64,000 bases of DNA from Saccharomycopsis fibuligera x Saccharomycopsis cf. fibuligera (lineage: Eukaryota; Ascomycota; Saccharomycetes; Ascoideales; Saccharomycopsidaceae), in the NCBI GenBank assembly GCA_001936135.1, contig CP012822.1, forward strand, positions 1,178,001-1,242,000. Direction: 5' to 3'. The notes beneath the pieces were generated by a model, which saw nothing but the letters and a program-made list of their open reading frames with translations, did not search any database and was not told the origin of the DNA. The translations under genes and the position numbers were made by a program. Below, piece after piece: positions 50,401 through 61,445 of the stretch (its first letter is position 1; every line of letters starts with the position of its first letter).

Positions 50401-51487
50401 CTTTACAGGCATTAATGAAATCCATAAGTCACTGCTTCAATTTTATAGCACGATTTTGTTACTCATGACACACGTTCTAATAATTGCCCACAGGAAAAGT
50501 TTTATCATAATATCGAATATATTCTAGACTACTGCGACTGGTATACTGTCCTTTGAAATTCAGAGATTCGCGACTGAATAAATCTCAAAACAATATGGGT
50601 GTCATGGTAATATATCTACAAGTTGACTGACAACCAATATATACAGATTATTACAACAAATCAGACTCTATATCAAGCAGCTTATACAATTATTTCAAGG
50701 TTTGTACTCGAGTAAAGTGAAAAGTCTACTAAATCTACAGGAACAACTTAGTAAATTGAATGTATACAAATATTTTAGTTTTTTGACATAGTACTTTGAC
50801 ATACTGCATGATTCTTCACTGTATCAACTGCTATTGCCCTGATAAGTTAAATCAAAATCAGACTCATAATAACAATAATAAAATTTAGCATTTAGATAAC
50901 ATTGTAACAAGTTTGCAGGCTTGTATATTTAAAAATCAATGTTGAAACTGATGAGTACATATTTTAGAACATAAAACAGTGCTGAACATGAATAAAAAGA
51001 CAGACGTGATATGAAAGGCGTGATGCACGCATGAGATTGCAGAAGTAGAAAATAACTAATGTTTTCAACCCATCATAGTCATTCTCTATGAAATGTTATT
51101 TAGTGTTTTGCCATTCAGCAAATCGGTTAGTGTAAGTACTATTGCGGTCAGTGAAAAGCTATCTGCCCTTCAGTTTTCGGAGTTAAGAGTTGATCATTGA
51201 AAAGTAGAAATATATAAAATTACAAGAACGCTTTTTCCTAATGCTAAGTGGAGCATTATTTAGTGGAAAGAACTTTAATCTTTTGCTTTTTTTTACATTA
51301 TTAGATTCTTGAAATGTTCTTTCAAGGAAACCCAAATAATGCTCTACTAGAAAGTACTCAGAGACAGATTCTCTTATAAATTAACTATACATGGTTTTCT
51401 GTTGCTCATCAGTAAAGTGCTCTAATTTGCACAGTTATTTTAATATTAACATGAATAATAGAATATAAACAATACCAAAGTAGGAAA

Positions 51488-52195
51488 TTACTCAAATCTC
51501 CCATTATAAATGCCACTATTTTTTTCCACTATTCCCCATATTCTATCCATCTTGATTCCTCCTAAATCATCACTAACATAATATCTTCTAATAGTTCCGT
51601 CTATATCTTCGTGCTGCCAAAGCTTTACTCCGTACCAAGTCGTTACCAATTTCAAATTATTGACATTGACCAACTCATTATAGAATCTTTTACCGCCAAG
51701 GGTCATTCTCTCAAATACTAATGTTTCATCCTCAGTCAAGTTCTCGAGGGTTTGCGGACTCTTATTTTTGTCATATAGTCTGAATATCTTAGTAACGTAG
51801 CTACCTGTGAAATATTGAATTAATGGCGTGGGTATCACTGATAGCATGAAAGTTAGCACTGCTAGACTAGTACTAAAATTTGCAGAAGTATTGAGAAGAT
51901 GAGACACATATATTCCTAAAGCAGACCCACTAAGAGACATTCTTTTGATAAGTGAAACGTAAGAGGTAGCAGGAGCCGTATATATCGGGAAGTAACCAAG
52001 TCTGAAGTTTTCTGGTAAAGGCATAGACATGATTGTCCTTGGTTTTCTGATGTATACTAGATCAGTGGTATCTTTATTGGCGTATGCAGATGATTTTGGC
52101 ACTGGGAGATCATCCGTGACGTTTCTTACTACTCCAGCATGTCTAAAGCTAGTCATTCGAGAAGTCGATATCCCCCTTTTCCATAACAGGAGCAT
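51488..52195 (-). CDS. TMEM70-like mitochondrial inner-membrane protein
   Basis: 235 residues. The N-terminus MLLLWKRGISTSRMTSFRHA is basic and hydroxylated, a mitochondrial targeting type. Two hydrophobic hairpin segments follow near residues 85-135 (RMSLSGSALGIYVSHLL, then LAVLTFMLSVIPTPLIQYF), after an FRLGYFPIYTAP block. The C-terminal part (TWYGVKLWQHEDIDGTIRRY, then RIWGIVE) would lie in the matrix. This hairpin plus matrix-domain layout recalls the TMEM70/TMEM186/TMEM223 family involved in respiratory complex assembly. I cannot name the yeast orthologue with confidence. It is divergent from SRP1. Confidence 0.65.
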   Translation of the reverse strand: MLLLWKRGISTSRMTSFRHAGVVRNVTDDLPVPKSSAYANKDTTDLVYIRKPRTIMSMPLPENFRLGYFPIYTAPATSYVSLIKRMSLSGSALGIYVSHLLNTSANFSTSLAVLTFMLSVIPTPLIQYFTGSYVTKIFRLYDKNKSPQTLENLTEDETLVFERMTLGGKRFYNELVNVNNLKLVTTWYGVKLWQHEDIDGTIRRYYVSDDLGGIKMDRIWGIVEKNSGIYNGRFE

Positions 52196-52585
52196 CTTGG
52201 GACCAAAATTAAGTGTTTTTGAGCAGATTTATCTCTTGTTAATTTACCTTATCAATTTTGTATTCCGTCGGTGCGCTTATAGCTTTTGCTGGATTTTTTT
52301 CCTTCACATAGTGCAATGTGAGACAATGGGATACCCGGCCTAAAAGTGTGCTACTTTTTTTCTTTACTTTTTTCTCTGATTTTGTAACGAAAATAATTAT
52401 TTTGAATGGCAAAAAAAATAGAAAAAAAATTGATTGTGATTCCAGGACGCCCCAGAACTCTTACTCCTTCCGAGCAGCTTTTCACAGACTGGGCAATCAT
52501 TCAGTTGCGCGTTTACATATTCTCAATTGGAATACACTCCATAGACAGATCCCTAACATTTTAGAAACACTTTACACGGATAATA
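52196..52585. promoter_or_regulatory. Divergent promoter TMEM70-like / SRP1
   Basis: 390 bases between two divergent starts. T- and A-runs lie at 52352-52440. No specific site was recognised. Confidence 0.4.
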
Positions 52586-54417
52586 ATGGACGCTGACAGC
52601 ACCACAAGGTTCGTTCCAGAACACCGTCGTACCAACTTCAAGAACAAATCCAGATTTGAGGCCGATGAATTGAGACGTAGAAGAGAAACCCAACAGGTTG
52701 AATTAAGAAAACAAAAAAGAGACGAAACGTTGGCCAAGAGAAGAAACCTTGTTGACATCAACTTGAATGACGATTCTGATGACGAGAATGCTGAAGATGA
52801 TCAAAACTTTTTGCAACATGTATGTATAAAGCAATTTTTTTTATTGGATTTTAGTTTGCTGTTTTCATCAATAGCACTATATTTGGGCGTATTTATTTGT
52901 TAGCAATTCATTAGAGAACGCTTCGCGATTGTTTTATTTTAATGAATTGACTTACCTTTTCGTCGCTGACGTTCACGGAATTTTAGCTTTATTTTGCCTT
53001 TAGCTGTGCTTTTAACTAACGCGTAAATTTCTAGCTTGAGTATGAATTACCGAAGATGATGGACGAAATTAGATCACCAGATTTTAACTCTCAGTTGCAT
53101 GCTACTGTCAAATTTAGACAAATTCTTTCCAGAGAACACAATCCACCGATTGATTTGGTCATTAAGACTGGTGTTGTTCCAATTTTGGTCAAGTTTATGC
53201 AAGATCAGCCAGAACTTTTGCAATTAGAAGCTGCTTGGGCGCTTACCAACATTGCTTCTGGTACTTCTGACCAAACCAAGATTGTAGTGGAAGCCGGTGC
53301 TGTTCCTTTCTTTGTTCAACTATTATACTCCCAATCATTGGAAGTTAAGGAACAAGCTATTTGGGCTTTGGGTAACGTTGCTGGTGATTCTTCTGCTTTC
53401 AGAGATTACGTTTTGAGCTGCAATGCTATGCCACCTGTTTTGTCTTTGTTTAGTTCTACGAAAATGTCTTTGATCAGAACTGCTACCTGGACTTTGTCTA
53501 ATTTGTGCAGAGGTAAAAACCCACAACCAGACTGGGACATTGTGAGTGTTGCTTTGCCAACTTTGGCCAAATTGATCTACTCTACCGATACGGAAACTTT
53601 GATTGATGCTTGTTGGGCAATTAGTTACTTGTCTGATGGTCCGGCTGAAGCCATTCAAGCAGTTATTGATGCTAGAATACCAAGAAGATTAGTGGAGCTC
53701 CTTGGTCACGACTCTAATATGGTCAAAACCCCTGCTTTGAGAGCTGTTGGTAATATCGTTACTGGTAACGATTCCCAAACTCAATATGTCATTAATGCCG
53801 GCGTCTTACCAGCTCTCTTACCTTTGTTATCCAATCCAAAAGAATCAATCAGAAAAGAAGCTTGCTGGACCATTTCTAACATCACTGCTGGTAACACTGA
53901 ACAAATCCAAGCTGTTATTGACAGTAACTTGATTCCACCATTGATCAGAATTTTGGCTGCTGGTGAGTATAAAACTAAGAAAGAAGCATGTTGGGCTGTC
54001 AGTAATGCCTCTTCTGGTGGTTTGACCAAACCTGATCAAATAAGATATTTGGTTCAACAAGGTTGTATAAAGCCTTTATGCGATTTGCTTACTATTGGTG
54101 ACAACAAGATAATTGAAGTTGCCTTGGATGCATTGGAAAACATTTTGAAGATGGGTGAAATGGAAAAAGAACTTAAGGGTACTACTATCAACGAAAATGC
54201 GATTTACATTGAAGAAGCTGGTGGTATGGACAAAATTTTTGAATGTCAAAGAAATGAGAACACAAAGATCTACGAAAAAGCTTATAACATTATTGAAAAA
54301 TACTTTAACGAAGACGAAGATGAAGGTAATAATGAAGAATTGATGCCAGTGGATAATGGTGACACTTTTGGCTTTGGTGCTCCAACTCAACAACCACAAG
54401 GCGGTTTTCAATTTTAG
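52586..54417 (+). CDS. SRP1: Importin alpha (karyopherin alpha), spliced
   Basis: Exon 1 is 52586-52819, the intron 52820-53034 (215 bases; GTATGT donor, AACTAAC branch at 53014-53020, TAG acceptor) and exon 2 53035-54417. The result is 538 residues. The N-terminal importin-beta-binding domain is clear ([20 protein letters not shown] and following). About ten armadillo repeats carry the W-x-x-x-N arrays ([72 protein letters not shown]). The acidic tail with NTFGFG near the end binds the exporter Cse1. It adapts classical NLS cargo to importin beta. No CTG codon was found. The intron falls between FLQH and LEYELP, after the binding domain. Confidence 0.98.
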
Positions 54418-55544
54418 TGTCACCGTAAAAAAAATAAAAAGCCATTAGCTCACTCACACATCCTGTTCCCTTGTTTGTTTCTACTTGCTTTTCTCTTTAA
54501 GTGTTCATATGTGAGCCAATCCTTCATTCCTTGCTTGTTTTCCTTTATATTTTCCATAATTCCTCATTCCTGTTGGTTGCAAATAAGTAACCATATATTT
54601 GCTTTCATTTGGCCTAACTTCCTTGATGATCTTTTTTTTTTTTTTTTTTTGACTAATAATCAATTTTTTACTTGTACTCGTTTTGTTTTTCCCCTTGTTA
54701 TTTTATTTTCATAATTTTCCCTTAGTTTTATATAATGTTGTTCCCCCATCATTTTTTCATTTTCCCTTTTATAAATTTTATATGTCTTTTTACCTCTATT
54801 CATTTAATTTAACTACTCATTTCATCATTATCTCGTTTTTTTTCCTTTTTTTTCATTTTTTTTTATGATGGTTCTGTTTGTTCATGTTCTACTCTACGAT
54901 TCGTATGATCTTTTTTGTTCTTATTGCTGTTCTTACTATTTCTATATTATTTCATATCCTGGTTTGGCATTTTTACTTTTTTGGTCTTCCTTGCCTCAGA
55001 TTTTACCAGGGTCAGTACATTGCCAGTACGGCTCTTTACATAATGGGTGGCGAGCATAAGTCACGTAAAGCAGCTTCCGCTATTGTATTTCAGTGCCCTG
55101 ATTGCCACATAAGAACGAAACTATTAACTTCAACTTGACCTATATCACTTCTTCCTTTTTATCTAATCTTTTCTGAGGCTATGCGACATTCAATATCAAT
55201 ATACGCAACAATATTTCCTAGAATTTACAGTTTGAGAATCCCGTTGAAAGTAGATGTAAGGATGTAGTGTGTGTAGCAGAGAGCGTCGTGTGTTGGCAGC
55301 AATCGCCGGCTGAAACCCTTCGATCCGAAGCACTACTTCCGACTAGCTTGCGATGTGATGTGACATCCTAAATTAGCATAAAATCATACTCTGGTGCCGG
55401 TACTGAATCACACAATTCATGTTGGCAAAAGACAATCTGTTTGATTAAAGCAAGCAATTGAGTGGTTTGAAAATCATTTAAAATTTCGAGACAATTATAT
55501 CTGTTTACCGAGGGACAAAGTCAAAGTACAGCAACAAAAATACA
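54418..55544. other. 1.1 kb spacer SRP1/PXP1
   Basis: The first 450 bases are strongly pyrimidine-rich on the forward strand with long T runs (54632-54650). The right half is the PXP1 upstream region with an oleate-response-like element at 55307-55327. No gene was supported. Confidence 0.5.
55307..55327. promoter_or_regulatory. Oleate response element-like sequence
   Basis: CGG, 15 bases, CCG: the CGGN15-18CCG pattern bound by Oaf1/Pip2-type Zn2Cys6 factors at peroxisomal genes. It lies about 220 bases before PXP1, whose product ends in SKL. The triplets are short, so chance is possible. Confidence 0.4.
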
Positions 55545-57394
55545 ATGGCAACTAGCACTGGCGCAGAAGCAATTGCCAGTGTCCTTAAGGCACTTGGAGT
55601 AGATACTGTATTTGGATTAGTTGGAATACCAGTGATTGAGGTAAGCATTGACTTCATTATTTTATGACTGTGCCTGTGCATCAGATATTATAAAATACAT
55701 ATTATCTTTACCAAGCTAACTTAACATTATAGATTGCTGATGCACTTCAAGCTCTCGGCATCAAATTCATCGCTTTCAGAAATGAACAAGCAGCCTCATA
55801 TGCAGCCTCAGCATACGGCTACTTAACAAACAAACCAGGAATCCTTTTAGTAGTTGGTGGGCCCGGCATAGTGCACGCATTACCAGGAATTTTCAATTCA
55901 CAGAGTAATAATTGGCCACTTTTGGTGCTCGCTGGATCTGTAGAATCTGATGTGCTTTACAAAGGCGGATTCCAAGAGCTTGAACAAGTAGGTATTGTTA
56001 AACCGTTTACTAAATTCAGTGCGAAAATCACTCATGTGGAGCAAAGTGTACGAGTTTTGAGTAAAGCATATAGAGTTAGCTTGTTTGGTAAGCCGGGATG
56101 CAGTTATGTGGATGTTCCTGGAGATATCATCCAGTATGAATTGAGCAATGAAGAAAAACAGAGAGTCAATCAAGAACAAAGTAGTTTGGTTGCAAATTTA
56201 CAAGCACCTAGATGGGGAGCAGATCCCCATAGTGTGCAAGAAGCAGTAAGGGCAATAAAGGCTGCTAAAACTCCATTAATTATTGTCGGAAAAGGTGCAG
56301 CTTATTCAGGAGCTTCTGAAGAGTTGACTAAATTTATCAACAAGTTTCAAATCCCATTCATCGCAACTCCAATGGGTAAGGGAGTGGTTTCTGATTTTAA
56401 TAAGTTCAACGCATCTTCAGCTAGATCTTTAGCGCTCAGTAGCGCAGATGTGGTTATTCTTGCGGGTGCCAGGCTAAACTGGATTATGCATTTTGGGGAA
56501 ACAGGCAAATATCACTCAAATGTTAAATTCATCCAAATAAATCTGGACGCAGAACAAATAGGAGAAAATTATCAAAATCTAGAAGATGCCCGTTTTGGTC
56601 TTGTTGGAGATGTAAAAATAGTGGTTCAACAACTACTTGAACACCCAAAGTTGCAAGATTTTACAAACAAAGCTAGCTTATTGGAGATTCTTAAAGAGAA
56701 AATAGCTAAGAATAGTAAACTATTGGCAGAGAAGGAAGACACTTTAGGACCAAGTGGGAAACTAACTTACAATTCTGTATACAAATCAATCAGAGAGCAA
56801 ATTAAGCCAATATCCAGCAGCACTATAATTGTTTCTGAAGGGGCAAACACCATGGATATTGCAAGAATTTCATTCTCGATGGACAAACCAAAATTGCGGC
56901 TTGATGCGGGCACAAATTCTACAATGGGAGTTGGGCTAGGTTATGCTATCGCTGCTAAATTGGCTGATTCTCTGAAGCATGTCATTGCCATTGAAGGTGA
57001 TTCTGCCTTTGGGTTTTCCGCCATGGAATTAGAAACTGCCGCGCGATATGGATTAGGTATAGTGGTGATAGTGATGAATAATAGTGGCATATATCATGGT
57101 ATCACCGAAGAAAACAAAGATGAGAATGTAAAAAAGCCGATTGAGTTGTCACAAGATACTAGATATGACTTGCTTGCTAATGCATTGGGAGCTGAAGGTC
57201 ACTTTGTAACCACGTTGGATGAGTTGAAAAATGCAATTGATGTTTCGCTTGCTGCTGCTGGTAGTGGTGGTAAAAATGGCAAAAGTAAAAGCAGTTTAAT
57301 TAATGTGATTATTGAACCAGGCATGCAAAAAAAGATTCTGTTTGGCTGGCAAAATAAGAAACGTAAAAAGGAAGCAGAAACATCAAAGTTGTAA
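55545..57394 (+). CDS. PXP1: Peroxisomal ThDP enzyme, 2-hydroxyacyl-CoA lyase/oxalyl-CoA decarboxylase-like, spliced
   Basis: Exon 1 is 55545-55640 (32 codons), the intron 55641-55732 (92 bases; GTAAGC donor, TTAAC branch, TAG acceptor) and exon 2 55733-57394. The result is 585 residues. It begins MATSTGAEAIASVLKALGVD and crosses the junction at GIPVIE/IADALQALG, the ThDP-enzyme N-domain. The catalytic Glu is E50 in FRNEQAASYAASAYGY. The ThDP/Mg site is IEGDSAFGFSAMELETA with NNSGIYHG after the usual ~25 residues. The protein ends ETSKL, a PTS1 signal for peroxisomes. It matches yeast Pxp1 (YEL020C) and the HACL1 family, which cleave 2-hydroxyacyl-CoA in alpha-oxidation; the true substrate in yeasts is uncertain. 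One CTG encodes a residue in INxDAEQIG where Ile/Val is usual. Confidence 0.92.
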
Positions 57395-57885
57395 ATATGT
57401 TTGTAATATGAACCGGAGCCCTCTGTTGGTTAGTGCTTTCTCAAATAATTCATTCTCGGATAAAGCACAAATCAAATTTCTATAGTCAATCTCATCATCA
57501 TAATGTAATATAATCCTTCAGTCTTACCATAGTTGCAAATTCTCTTTTTGTTTCTGTTTAATAGAGTAAGATTTTCTTGCATTGAAACACGTTTTTTAAA
57601 GCACCAGTATAGATGACGTAAACATTGTATCATACTGATTGCAATTTGTGCAATTACAGTTTTACACATTGAAGGCATAGTGCACTTATTTTTTGGATGT
57701 AAGATTGTTGGTGATGTGGGATTATGTATGAAAAATATAGAAATAAAAAAGTAAAAAAATTCTAACAAAGATATTTTACGAATTAAAATAAAACAGGAAC
57801 TGCAAAACAAAACAAAATAAGACTAACAAAAATTTTAATAAAAATTGGCAAAATATAACTCACTATCTTTTGCTAATCAAATCAA
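57395..57885. other. Convergent spacer PXP1/PHO84
   Basis: 491 AT-rich bases with no gene. Short frames only. Confidence 0.5.
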
Positions 57886-59595
57886 CTAAGCAGCTTTTTC
57901 AGAGTTGTCGCTTCCATAGTTAGTGTTAGCCAATTTACTTGGATCAACTTCGCCATGCAATTCTTCAGACAATTCTTCCAAAGTTTTTCTCTTAGTTTCT
58001 GGAATCAATAAAGTGGTAAAGACACCAATCAACATAAAAAGAGCAAAAATTTCCATGACATGAGGCAAGAAACAATTTTTGTTTTCTTTGGAACATCCAT
58101 GATTTTGCAAAGTACCAATAGCAGTTTGAGCAATAATTGCTCCAACTTTACCAGCAGCAGCAGAAATTCCGTGAGCAGTGGATCTGTATCTAGTTGGGAA
58201 ACACTCACCTGGCACAATAAAAGTGGTGGTATTTGGACCAAAATTTTGGAAAAATTGGGCTAAAACGTAAAATGCCAATAAACCATGTTCGCCGATCTTG
58301 TGGTAAGCAAAACCGATAATACACAAGATAATAGTCAACAATGTGAAACCCATCAATTGCACTGGTTTTCTACCAACTATATCGATAGTGGCTACAGAAA
58401 ACCAATACCCTGGGATAGAACCTGCACAAATTAAAATCAAGTTACCAGCAGCAGAGTTGAACAATTTTTCATAGATGTTGTCAGATTTAGCATAACCAAT
58501 AGTTTGTAAAATACTTGCAGTGTTCAACCCCAAACCATAGTAGGCAACGTCCAACATAAACCAAGAACCAGCAGTACCAAGCAAAATTTTTCCATGTTTC
58601 CATTGACCAAAATGTCTGCAAAAATCTGCCCAAGAAGCCTTTGGTGGACTAATAATTTCTTCATTATGAGTTTCAGTTGCTCTAAGTTCTTCAACTTCCT
58701 CTTCTTTAGCATTACCAATTTTACCGTTCACAAAATGATTGATGTCCGCAGCAGCAAGTTCGGTATCATTAGCAACATCAAAAGTATATCTTGGAGATTC
58801 GGGAATTGTTAATCTGAAGTACAAGGCAATACAACCAGGAACGCATCCAAATCCAATAATAATTCTCCAAATAGTGTCTAAAGCTCTCAAACAAGTGTGA
58901 TCACAAGTCTTGTAGTTGGTAGCATCAATTAATTGGTTTTTGTAGCCAGCGATTGCAACAATAGCAACAATACCAGCAAGCAATTGACCCCAACCTTGGT
59001 TAGCAAAAACTGCGCCCATGATTGCGCCTCTCCATTTAGTAGTAGAAAACTCAGAAGTAATAATGGAAGACAATGGATAATCACCACCAATGCCAATTCC
59101 CATGACGATTCTAATAAAGGCAAAAATGGCGGCAAAGTTAATAGCTGGGGAAGGACCTAGGCAACATTGAATAATAGTAGCGGCAATCATGATAATCAAT
59201 TCGACACCATAAATTTTTTTTCTACCAACAGCATCGGCTAACCAACCAAAACCAAGTTGACCAATAACGGTACCAACCGAAGTGGAGACTTTCAAAAGAG
59301 TTTCGGTGGAATCTGGAATCTTTCCAGCCCAATACACATATACCAAAGCGGTCATACCCATATTGATGGCAAAAATATCATAGGCATCTGTCATGAACCC
59401 AACACCAGCCACCATAATGGCTCTGATATGGTACCAGCCAAAGGAGGCATTATCAATTTTTTCTAAAGCCAATCTTCTTCTTTCCAAAGGGTCGGAAATG
59501 TGAGCAAAATCGTTGATATAATTGTGGAAGGCAGCGTTACCACCAGCGGTCAAGTTTTCTTTGGCAGCAGTGTTCTTGGTTGGATTGTTAGCCAT
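57886..59595 (-). CDS. PHO84: High-affinity inorganic phosphate/H+ symporter Pho84
   Basis: 569 residues, a 12-helix MFS transporter of the plasma membrane. Signatures: FGWYHIRAIMVAGVGFMTDAYD in helix 1, GQLGFGWLADAVGRKKIYG (the MFS A motif), GIGIGGDYPLSSIITSEFS with the family GGDYPLS signature, a long central cytoplasmic loop, GSWFMLDVAYYGLGLN, and GECFPTRYRSTAHGISAAAGK. It closely follows yeast Pho84, the main phosphate importer and phosphate sensor. Upstream are a TATA box (59773-59780), CACGTG at 59943-59948 and CACGTT-type sites at 59911-59916 and 60281-60286, so control by Pho4 is likely. No CTG codon was seen over the C-terminal half that was checked. Confidence 0.97.
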   Translation of the reverse strand: MANNPTKNTAAKENLTAGGNAAFHNYINDFAHISDPLERRRLALEKIDNASFGWYHIRAIMVAGVGFMTDAYDIFAINMGMTALVYVYWAGKIPDSTETLLKVSTSVGTVIGQLGFGWLADAVGRKKIYGVELIIMIAATIIQCCLGPSPAINFAAIFAFIRIVMGIGIGGDYPLSSIITSEFSTTKWRGAIMGAVFANQGWGQLLAGIVAIVAIAGYKNQLIDATNYKTCDHTCLRALDTIWRIIIGFGCVPGCIALYFRLTIPESPRYTFDVANDTELAAADINHFVNGKIGNAKEEEVEELRATETHNEEIISPPKASWADFCRHFGQWKHGKILLGTAGSWFMLDVAYYGLGLNTASILQTIGYAKSDNIYEKLFNSAAGNLILICAGSIPGYWFSVATIDIVGRKPVQLMGFTLLTIILCIIGFAYHKIGEHGLLAFYVLAQFFQNFGPNTTTFIVPGECFPTRYRSTAHGISAAAGKVGAIIAQTAIGTLQNHGCSKENKNCFLPHVMEIFALFMLIGVFTTLLIPETKRKTLEELSEELHGEVDPSKLANTNYGSDNSEKAA

Positions 59596-59772
59596 GATGG
59601 AAGATTATCCTTCAAATGTGAGTTTTTATTGGTGTTCGGCGAAAAGCTAACAAGCTGTGGGTGAAAGGGGCTAAAACTACTGACTCTTCTAACAATTTGG
59701 TCAAGAAACAAGAGTAAAAAAAAAAAAAAAATAAAAAAAATAAAGACAGCAAGACAAAGATACCACCAAGAC

Positions 59773-59780
59773 TATATATA
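59773..59780 (-). promoter_or_regulatory. PHO84 TATA box
   Basis: TATATATA, about 180 bases before the ATG, downstream of the Pho4-type sites. Confidence 0.5.
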
Positions 59781-59910
59781 TGCTAAATATTCAATAAATT
59801 TTCTCTTCGAGGGTAGCGATGGTGAAGAAAGGACGAGCCAAAAATGAATGCGTCAGGAACAGAGTTTGGGTCCTATGCATGCTGCTGCGCCTGTCTCCTC
59901 GGCTGCAGTG

Positions 59911-59948
59911 AACGTGGTTTCCACATTGGGATAATATATTCTCACGTG
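59911..59948. promoter_or_regulatory. Pho4-type sites of PHO84
   Basis: A CACGTT (reverse strand, 59911-59916) and a perfect CACGTG (59943-59948) lie 315-355 bases before the PHO84 ATG. A further CACGTT with a CCC flank is at 60281-60286. Pho4 drives PHO84 through such E-boxes in yeasts when phosphate is low. Confidence 0.6.
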
Positions 59949-60466
59949 CTCTACTGTATCACAGATTTTGATAAGACATAGACAGTGCTCGTGCCACTCA
60001 CTGCCAGACACAGAAGCTCAGAAAGTGCTCAGAGTGTATTCATCAGAAGCTCCGAAAGCCAAGGGGCCAAATGCCACGGCAGACGGTTAGCTTGGCCTGG
60101 GCAGGGCTTTGGCGTGATGTAAATGCTTGGAAGACAAGAATAGGTAAAGTGTCGGGATATGAATAAAAGAGCAAATATGCTCCAAGCAAAACAGACTCAG
60201 TGAGTCAAGAAATGGGCGTCGCACAGTAGCAATTAAAAACAGGTTGCAACTAGCACTAATAAATACGGGAAGCAGCACAAAACGTGGGAGTCCTTAGTAA
60301 GCTTTAGCAGCCGCGCAGCAGTTACCAACACTTCCGCCGCTGCAATGCTTTTCCCAGAGAGGATCTAAAGGCTGACAGCAAAATCCCCTAAAAACACCCA
60401 ATCACAATAGAGATCTGCCGTCACTGTAAGTCGGGCTTGACGCCTTCTTTTGAATCACAGTGCTGT

Positions 60467-60574
60467 GTGCCGTTTGATTACGGTAGACCACCGCCAATCG
60501 GTTATTAAGGGTTGGCGTGCGTGCCGTTTGATTATGGTAGGCCACCGCCAATTGGTTACAAAGAGTTGGCGTGC
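60467..60574. repeat. 54-bp tandem duplication
   Basis: Two consecutive 54-base copies beginning GTGCCGTTTGATTA at 60467 and 60521, with a few substitutions, mostly transitions. The unit is a multiple of three, so a reverse-strand 66-codon frame (60402-60602) reads an 18-residue repeat containing ARTPTL and YHNQ/YRNQ. There is no evidence it is translated. Confidence 0.85.
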
Positions 60575-61160
60575 GTGCATTATAGGGCATTATTAGTAGC
60601 AAATTCTACTATTGCTGGACAGACGCTTTCAATGGAACCGCTCTGATCCTGCCACATTGCAAATCAATAAGCTAGCTTTTTGGGTAATTACTCGTACTAT
60701 TATCTAGGCTATATAGTCCTTACTCTACTTCTTCTTTGTGTCACTTTTTATTTCTCTTTTGTTGCTGCAATGACAGGTCGCTCTTCTAAAATTTTTTGGT
60801 TAAGATAGCTATTTCATAGGACTTAGGCAAACTATAATCAAGACCATAAAAGATTGGGACTAATTAGCAAATTTGAAAACGTTCTCCGAACTTGATAATT
60901 TGTAATTTTTCTTTAGCACTATACCTTTACGGATTGCCACGTTTTACTATTTTCTTGCTACCATCTGGCTAAGAGTTTTTGTACTTTATCTGCTTTTTTA
61001 CTTTGGTTTATTTTTTTTGTCTAGTACAAAACGTTTTCGACTGCTTTCGAAATAGGCCTTTAAACTGGTCTAATCCAGAACAGAATGATATTAAAGGCTG
61101 TATTTCAGATTTAGCAAGCAAATTTGATCCCTCAGCGAGTATGTACTGTTGGCGTGTTTT

Positions 61161-61162
<2 letters not shown>

Positions 61163-61197
<35 letters not shown>
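61163..61197. repeat. 35-base T homopolymer
   Basis: Uninterrupted T run preceded by TTTTTC. Confidence 0.95.
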
Positions 61198-61201
<4 letters not shown>

Positions 61202-61413
61202 CTAGTTCCTCGCTCGTTTTTGACCTTTTATCTTTTAATCTGAGAAAAAACGGATGACTTACTGTTTATTCACTCATTGGCCATCTTACTGAGTGTTCCT
61301 AAAGCCAGATCCATCTCCCGACCAGCGCAGACAAAGTCTCAAGATTGATATATATTAGGAGAGAAAAAAACTATCTGCAATGTTCAAATTTGGCAGGATG
61401 TCGCACGATGCTG

Positions 61414-61445
61414 GACACTTTCCGAAAGCGGAAGCGGAAAGTGTC
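61414..61445. repeat. 11-base perfect inverted repeat (hairpin)
   Basis: GACACTTTCCG (61414-61424) and CGGAAAGTGTC (61435-61445) around a 10-base loop that itself contains another CGGAA. It is the strongest short hairpin noticed in the window. Confidence 0.85.

Larger units (their letters stand above)
48379..51487. other. 3.1 kb gene-free region upstream of the protease
   Basis: It holds a duplicated AACAATAGAAAAACG segment just before the protease (about 48424-48478), a GATAAG at 48698-48703, a 38-base A tract (49045-49082), GAGT repeats (about 49856-49873) and T tracts at 50002-50042. Four 10-base repeats lie at 50361-50400. Open frames are short and unsupported. Confidence 0.5.
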
